From the NCBI RefSeq assembly GCF_008638345.1, contig NZ_VTVA01000004.1, positions 301,003 through 350,827 of the forward strand: a stretch of DNA of 49,825 nt, in the 5' to 3' direction. The position numbers and the translations under genes were made by a program. The DNA comes from Pseudomonas saliphila (GTDB taxonomy: Bacteria > Pseudomonadota > Gammaproteobacteria > Pseudomonadales > Pseudomonadaceae). Under the pieces are notes generated by a model that was not told where the DNA came from, did not search any database, and saw only the letters and a program-made list of their open reading frames with translations. Positions 45,175 to 49,825 of this stretch are shown here, piece after piece (positions within the stretch are counted from its first letter, which is position 1; each line of letters opens with the position of its first letter).

Positions 45175-45390
45175 GTGGCCAAGACAATTACCTTTGCGTT
45201 AATGCACTTCACCATCGCGTTTTGCGTGGTCTACGCCATGACCGGTAATTGGTTGCTGGGCGGTGCGGTTGCTCTGGTGGAACCAGCGGTAAATACTGTT
45301 GCCTATTACTTCCACGAGCGGCTCTGGCAGCGGATTGAGTATCGCAAGCTGCTGCGTAGGGAGGGGGCCAATCAGCCGATGCATGCCTGA
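45175..45390 (+). CDS. DUF2061 small membrane protein
   Basis: A 71-residue protein with two hydrophobic helices and the DUF2061 marks TFALMHFTIAF, GGAVALVEPAVNTVAYYFHE and a basic tail. The start is GTG with GAGG 6 bases upstream. Function unknown. It forms its own transcription unit after the terminator. Confidence 0.8.
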   Translation: MAKTITFALMHFTIAFCVVYAMTGNWLLGGAVALVEPAVNTVAYYFHERLWQRIEYRKLLRREGANQPMHA

Positions 45391-45525
45391 TCACCATACG
45401 GTTGTGCCACATATCTGGTGGCGTTTCGTAACCACGTGCCGAAACGCTAGCAGACCTTAACCGAAGGAGGACGCATTTGAGGGCCTCGTTCGGGTTATAG
45501 TCGGCGCATTCAACCGGAAGAAGAT

Positions 45526-46824
45526 ATGAAACGAATCATAGCAACCGCGACTTTGAGCTTTACGCTGTTGGGGAGTTACACCGCCCAGGCTGACAACTTC
45601 AGTTACAGTGAAGAAAATGCCTTCATGGCAACCATCGCCAGCACACCGCTGGAGCAAGTAGCACCGGTCCCTTCGGAATTCGATGTCCAACAGGACGATC
45701 TGTCCATTCGGGTGCTGCCTGACCGTAAGCTCCCACCGGTGCTGTCGGGATTTGACGAACTGGATTTCCGGCTTGCCTGGCAGGACCAGCCTGCGCCCTT
45801 GATGTTTCTCATCGCAGGAACCGGTTCCGGTTTTGATACGGCGCGCATGGATTATCTGAAGCGCGTGTTCTGGCAGGCCGGCATGCATGTCATTGTGCTG
45901 TCGTCGCCGTCCAACCATGACTTCATCGCCGCCGCGTCACGTTCCGGGCTTCCGGGGCTGGGCAGGCGTGACGCGCGTGATCTGCATTCAGCCATGTCCA
46001 TGGCTGTGGAAGAAGCCCAGGAAACAAAGGGCATCGAGATCACCGAATACCATATGGCCGGCTTCAGCCTGGGCGCCCTTAACGCCGCCTTTGTTGGCGA
46101 GCTGGATCAGCAGCTTGGCCAATTCGATTTCTCGCGTATCGTTTTACTCAATCCACCGGTCGACCTCTACACATCGATCACACGCCTGGATGCCCTGCCC
46201 TACACCCGAGTGAAAGGTGTCGATGGCACCGACAGTTTCTACGAACATATTTTCAACAAGCTTTCTCGTTACTACGCCCAGCGCGGCAGCATCGATGTCC
46301 AGGCGGGGCTCTTTGCCGACATACAGGCATCGGATGAGGCTTTGACCGATGCCGAGCTGGCCATGCTGATCGGCGCGGTATTCCGCTTCGCGGCGGCTGA
46401 TCTCAGCTTCATGTCCGACGTGATCACCCGGGGCGGCGTGTATGTTCCGGTTGACCAGCAGCTTAAGGTCAGCACGTCCCTGACGCCGTATCTGCGCCAG
46501 GCGTTGTTCTGTAACTTTAAATGCTATATCGAGACGCAGCTGTACCCTGACTGGCAGACGCGCAACGCTGACCAGTCCATCAGCCAAATGGCCGAAGAAA
46601 CCAGTCTGCGAAGTATCGATTCATATTTGCGGGACAACCCCGACATTGCCGTGGTGACCAACGCTGACGACTTCATTCTCACAGGCGAGGATTATCAATA
46701 CCTTGTGCAGCTATTCGGCGAACGGGCATTCCTGTATCCACGTGGCGGTCATGGTGGCAATTTGCAGCACAAGGACGTCGTGGCGCGCATTCTTTCCTTC
46801 GTGGAGGGCACCCCTAATGAATAA
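45526..46824 (+). CDS. Exported alpha/beta-hydrolase-like protein
   Basis: A 432-residue protein with a signal peptide (MKRIIATATLSFTLLGSYTA, cleavage after AQA). Marks of the alpha/beta hydrolase fold are the strand PLMFLIAGTGSG, a nucleophile elbow AGFSLGAL and a possible final His in YPRGGHGGNLQ. It would act in the periplasm. The family is found in pseudomonads next to mlaA (vacJ), and here its last eight bases overlap the mlaA start, so the two are co-translated. A lipid or lipid-linked substrate is a reasonable inference from that pairing. Confidence 0.75.
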   Translation: MKRIIATATLSFTLLGSYTAQADNFSYSEENAFMATIASTPLEQVAPVPSEFDVQQDDLSIRVLPDRKLPPVLSGFDELDFRLAWQDQPAPLMFLIAGTGSGFDTARMDYLKRVFWQAGMHVIVLSSPSNHDFIAAASRSGLPGLGRRDARDLHSAMSMAVEEAQETKGIEITEYHMAGFSLGALNAAFVGELDQQLGQFDFSRIVLLNPPVDLYTSITRLDALPYTRVKGVDGTDSFYEHIFNKLSRYYAQRGSIDVQAGLFADIQASDEALTDAELAMLIGAVFRFAAADLSFMSDVITRGGVYVPVDQQLKVSTSLTPYLRQALFCNFKCYIETQLYPDWQTRNADQSISQMAEETSLRSIDSYLRDNPDIAVVTNADDFILTGEDYQYLVQLFGERAFLYPRGGHGGNLQHKDVVARILSFVEGTPNE

Positions 46825-47584
46825 GTTCGCCGCTGCAGGCGTGTTCGCCCTGCTGGCCACCACCGGTGTTCATGCTCAGCCTGACGAAGCACCGCAATAC
46901 CGTGATCCCCTGGACAGCCTGGAGATAAACCGCGAAGCCACCGAATACCAGTTTGAGCGGTCAAGCCTGCGCGCGCTGAAGGTGCACGACCCTATCGAAG
47001 GATTCAACCGCCGGGTCTATCGCTTCAATGCGCGCTTCGATGAATACGTCTACCTGCCGGTTGTTCGCGGGTATGTATGGGCCACACCGCGCTTCGTGCG
47101 CACGGGCGTTTCAAACGTTTTCAGCAATTTGGGAGACGTGTCTAATTTGGCAAACAGCATCGTGCAGCGCCAGGTGCACAAGAGTATGCGAACCACTTCA
47201 CGGCTGCTGCTTAACACCACTTTGGGCGTGCTGGGCATTTTTGACGTAGCCAAGGCCATGGGGTTGCCGCAGGAATCGGAGGACTTCGGTCAGACACTTG
47301 GCAGTTACGGCGTGCCGCCTGGCCCCTACCTGATTATCCCTTTCCTTGGGCCTTCTTCCCTGCGCGATGGCACCGGCCGGGTGGGCGATTGGGTCATTCA
47401 GGACGAGGCCGGGTTCCTCAACAACCGAGAGCACATGAACGAGCACAAGTGGACCTATGGCCTGCAGGCAGTCAATCTGCGCTACCGGACGCCCTTCCGC
47501 TACGGTGCACTGGATAGCCCCTTCGAGTATGACCAGGTGCGTTACCTGTACACCAAGCTGCGTGAACTGCAGATCAGTCAGTAA
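46817..47584 (+). CDS. mlaA: MlaA (VacJ) family outer-membrane lipid-asymmetry protein
   Basis: A 255-residue MlaA protein with DPIEGFNRRVYRFNARFD, the TTSRLLLNTTLGVLGIFDVA segment and FGQTLGSYGVPPGPYL. MlaA sits in the outer membrane beside porins and removes phospholipids from the outer leaflet. The usual lipoprotein cysteine is missing: the signal peptide (MNKFAAAGVFALLATTGVHA) appears to end before Gln, for signal peptidase I. The start overlaps the upstream hydrolase gene. Confidence 0.93.
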   Translation: MNKFAAAGVFALLATTGVHAQPDEAPQYRDPLDSLEINREATEYQFERSSLRALKVHDPIEGFNRRVYRFNARFDEYVYLPVVRGYVWATPRFVRTGVSNVFSNLGDVSNLANSIVQRQVHKSMRTTSRLLLNTTLGVLGIFDVAKAMGLPQESEDFGQTLGSYGVPPGPYLIIPFLGPSSLRDGTGRVGDWVIQDEAGFLNNREHMNEHKWTYGLQAVNLRYRTPFRYGALDSPFEYDQVRYLYTKLRELQISQ

Positions 47585-47595
47585 ACGCGGCCAGC

Positions 47596-47618
47596 GCTGG
47601 GCACCGCTGGTGCCTAGC
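47596..47618. terminator. Hairpin between mlaA and ycgN-type genes
   Basis: GGCACC and GGTGCC pair around GCT, extended by GCT/AGC with one mismatch. It lies in the gap between convergent genes and could terminate both. There is no T-run. Confidence 0.4.
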
Positions 47619-47619
47619 C

Positions 47620-48072
47620 CTAGCCCACCCGAAAGATGATGTGATCTTCCCAGTCGTCCTCATCCACTGCGTTTTCAGCAAGCATGCGACCCGCCCGGGA
47701 AATACCTACCTTGTGTACCGCCTGAGCGTCACCCGACACCAGATGATGCCACGGCGGCAGATCCTCACCATCGGCTACCAGACGATAGGCACAGGTGGGC
47801 GGCAACCAGCTAAAACCCTGCGCATCCTCAGGGGTCAGTTGAATGCAATCAGGCACCTGCTTACGCCGGTTCGCATAGTCACTGCATTGGCAGCTATCCA
47901 GATCGAGCAACTTGCAGGCGACGCGCGTGTAATAGATTGCTGCGGGGTCGTCTTCATCTTCCAGCTTCTGCAGACAACACAATCCGCAGCCGTCACACAG
48001 TGACTCCCATTCCTGCTGATCCATCTGCGCAAGTGTCTTGCGTTTCCAGAAATCCATTACCCGCTGTGCCAT
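47620..48072 (-). CDS. ycgN: YcgN-family cysteine-cluster protein (UPF0260)
   Basis: A 150-residue cytoplasmic protein with the cysteine-rich N-terminal part [16 protein letters not shown], later VACKLLD and CQCSDYANR, typical of the YcgN/YkgJ zinc- or iron-cluster family (UPF0260). Function is unproved. The glutaredoxin-like gene upstream is three bases away, so they form one unit with two cysteine-based proteins. Confidence 0.88.
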   Translation of the reverse strand: MAQRVMDFWKRKTLAQMDQQEWESLCDGCGLCCLQKLEDEDDPAAIYYTRVACKLLDLDSCQCSDYANRRKQVPDCIQLTPEDAQGFSWLPPTCAYRLVADGEDLPPWHHLVSGDAQAVHKVGISRAGRMLAENAVDEDDWEDHIIFRVG

Positions 48073-48075
48073 GTC

Positions 48076-48339
48076 TCAGTGCTCCTCGCCAATCACGTCG
48101 GACAACCACAGCATCAGCTGTTCGAAGCTGACCGGCCAATCCAGCTCCTCGCCGGTATCCTCTCGCTTGAGCACCGGAATACGCAGCTGGTAGCGATCCA
48201 TGAGCGCCGCCGCCTCCGTGATATCCACCTCGTTTACCCGCACACCATTGCCTGCAAAGGGTCGCAGTAGCGCGGCCGCAGCTTCACACAAGTGGCACGC
48301 GGTGGTGCCGTACAGAGTAATAGTCAGCGCTGAGGTCAT
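48076..48339 (-). CDS. Glutaredoxin-like protein
   Basis: An 87-residue thioredoxin-fold protein with the redox motif TTACHLCEAA (CxxC), cis-proline region RIPVLKRED and the family's short length (DUF836/glutaredoxin-like type). It probably reduces or isomerises disulfides in the cytoplasm. The ATG at 48339 is chosen for the N-terminus MTSALTITLYG; the frame extends to 48369. It is divergent from dgt and in operon with the YcgN-type gene. Confidence 0.85.
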   Translation of the reverse strand: MTSALTITLYGTTACHLCEAAAALLRPFAGNGVRVNEVDITEAAALMDRYQLRIPVLKREDTGEELDWPVSFEQLMLWLSDVIGEEH

Positions 48340-48465
48340 GAGGGTCCCGGGGATTATGCCAAAGCCCACTAGTCTACTCCGGAAAGCGGGCGCGCTAAAT
48401 CTCCGCCGACGCTTGGCAGTGCCGCAGGCATGTCACATACTCCGGGCAAATACGGGGAGAACGGA

Positions 48466-49794
48466 ATGGATTGGGAAACACTGCTGTGCCGGGAACGTCT
48501 CGGCAAACCGGTTGCCAGCTCTGAGGAACTCGGGCGCACGCCCTTTCACAAGGACCATGATCGGGTCATCTTTTCCGGCGCCTTTCGCCGGCTAGGCAAG
48601 AAGACCCAGGTCCATCCGGTATCCAGCAATGACCATATCCACACCCGGCTGACCCACAGCCTGGAGGTCGGCTGTGTTGGTCGCTCGCTCGGCATGCGCG
48701 TGGCGGAAATGCTGCGCGGCGAATTGCCCGAATGGTGTGAACCAGCCGACATCGGCGTGATCGTGCAGGCTGCCTGTCTGGCGCACGATATCGGTAACCC
48801 ACCCTATGGACATTCCGGAGAAGATGCCATCCGACACTGGTTCCATCAGGCCGCCGCACAGGGCTGGCTGGATCCTCTGACCGATGCGCAGAAACTGGAT
48901 TTCCTGAATTTCGAGGGCAATGCCCAGGGCTTCCGGGTGCTGACGCAGCTGGAGTATCACCAGTTCGAAGGCGGCATGCGTCTGACCTATGCCACCCTCG
49001 GCGCCTATCTCAAGTACCCTTGGACCTCGCGCTACGCCGACAGCCCTGGCTACAAGAAACAGAAGTTCGGTTGCTATCAGAGCGAGTTCGCTCTACTCGA
49101 ACAGATTGCCGACAAACTAGGGTTGCCAATCCAGGACGAACACAGCTGGGCCCGGCACCCTCTGGTCTATCTGGTCGAGGCGGCAGACGACATCTGTTAC
49201 GCGTTGATTGATCTGGAAGACGGGCTGGAAATGGAGCTGCTGGCCTATCCCGAAGTCGAGCGTCTGCTGCTGGATCTGGTCGGCGATGACCTGCCCGAGA
49301 CCTACCGTCTGCTTGGGCCGCAGGATTCCACCCGGCGCAAGCTGGCGATACTGCGTGGCAAGGCCATTGAGCATCTGGTCAACGCAGCGGCCGAAGCCTT
49401 CGTCGATCAGCAACCGGCCCTACTCGCCGGCAAACTGCGTGGCGATCTGGTTGAACACATGCCCGCCAAGGCCCGCCACTGCGTATTGGAAGCCAAAGAC
49501 ATTGCCCGTAAGAAGATATTCCAGGACAAGCGCAAGACACTGCATGAGATCGGCGCCTACAGCACCCTTGAAACCCTGCTGGACGCCTTCTGCGGCGCGG
49601 TCAACGAACTGCACACCGGCGCTCACCTGAGCTTCAAGCACGAACGCATCCTCGACCTGATGGGCAATAACGCCCCGCGTCAGGACTGGGATTTGTATAG
49701 CAGCTATATGCGCGTCATCGACTTCATTGCCGGCATGACCGATCTGTATGCAGCGGATATCGCCTCGCGGATTCGCGGGATCAATCCCGGGTAG
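48466..49794 (+). CDS. dgt: dGTP triphosphohydrolase family protein
   Basis: A 442-residue HD-domain enzyme that splits dGTP (or other dNTPs) into the nucleoside and triphosphate. The metal site is seen in [10 protein letters not shown] and [31 protein letters not shown] is the substrate-side segment before the HD motif. GGGGAG lies 7 bases before ATG 48466; the frame from 48430 is unsupported. In E. coli Dgt restricts phage by lowering dGTP; here it may have a housekeeping role. Confidence 0.93.
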   Translation: MDWETLLCRERLGKPVASSEELGRTPFHKDHDRVIFSGAFRRLGKKTQVHPVSSNDHIHTRLTHSLEVGCVGRSLGMRVAEMLRGELPEWCEPADIGVIVQAACLAHDIGNPPYGHSGEDAIRHWFHQAAAQGWLDPLTDAQKLDFLNFEGNAQGFRVLTQLEYHQFEGGMRLTYATLGAYLKYPWTSRYADSPGYKKQKFGCYQSEFALLEQIADKLGLPIQDEHSWARHPLVYLVEAADDICYALIDLEDGLEMELLAYPEVERLLLDLVGDDLPETYRLLGPQDSTRRKLAILRGKAIEHLVNAAAEAFVDQQPALLAGKLRGDLVEHMPAKARHCVLEAKDIARKKIFQDKRKTLHEIGAYSTLETLLDAFCGAVNELHTGAHLSFKHERILDLMGNNAPRQDWDLYSSYMRVIDFIAGMTDLYAADIASRIRGINPG

Positions 49795-49825
49795 CTGGCG
49801 GGAACCCCGAATCCCCCCTAGCCCG

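Overview
The window is a piece of a gammaproteobacterial chromosome, most likely from the Pseudomonadaceae and possibly a Halopseudomonas-type relative. The reasons are the run metG, rnfABCDGE, nth and a PA3496-type small gene, the families typical of pseudomonads (DUF1329, DUF2388, DUF3182, DUF4105), and a moderately GC-rich background. No tRNA, rRNA, CRISPR array or transposase was recognised.

Layout. (1) 0.1-7.5 kb: a DUF1428 protein, an EamA-type exporter, a membrane PQQ glucose-dehydrogenase-family enzyme, a DUF3182/alpha-beta hydrolase pair and a ZapE-like ATPase. (2) 7.5-16.9 kb: minus-strand membrane proteins of unknown role (including DUF4153), then a CigR-like protein, a short cis-prenyltransferase-like protein, two small unknowns, a secreted GH5 glycosidase, and an overlapping VWA/membrane J-domain pair. 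(3) 17.1-22.9 kb: LemA plus two TPM-domain proteins, YggL, a CinA-N protein, and a NYN-LOTUS protein head to head with an RhlE-type DEAD-box helicase. (4) 22.9-30.6 kb: two paralogous receiver proteins with membrane segments on either side of a DUF1329 gene, DUF2388 and DUF4105 genes, an aspartate/glutamate racemase and an entericidin-like lipoprotein.

(5) 30.9-35.4 kb is the accessory region. The sequence becomes visibly AT-richer. Three well-formed integron attC sites and one decayed one alternate with minus-strand genes: a trypsin-like protease, a two-helix membrane protein and a 588-residue protein of unknown function. A yefM-yoeB toxin-antitoxin pair on the opposite strand is broken in both genes. 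No integrase gene lies in the window, so this looks like a cassette cluster without an integrase (CALIN), placed just upstream of metG.

(6) 35.9-49.8 kb is conserved core: metG, the six-gene rnf ion-pumping ferredoxin:NAD oxidoreductase operon running into nth, a small acidic PA3496-family gene with a clear terminator, a DUF2061 gene, a periplasmic alpha/beta-hydrolase overlapping mlaA, a YcgN-type cysteine-cluster protein, a glutaredoxin-like protein and dgt. The strongest candidates for new biology are the cassette array with its unknown 588-residue protein, the doubly inactivated toxin-antitoxin cassette, the NYN-LOTUS/DEAD-box pair, and the paired membrane-tethered receivers.
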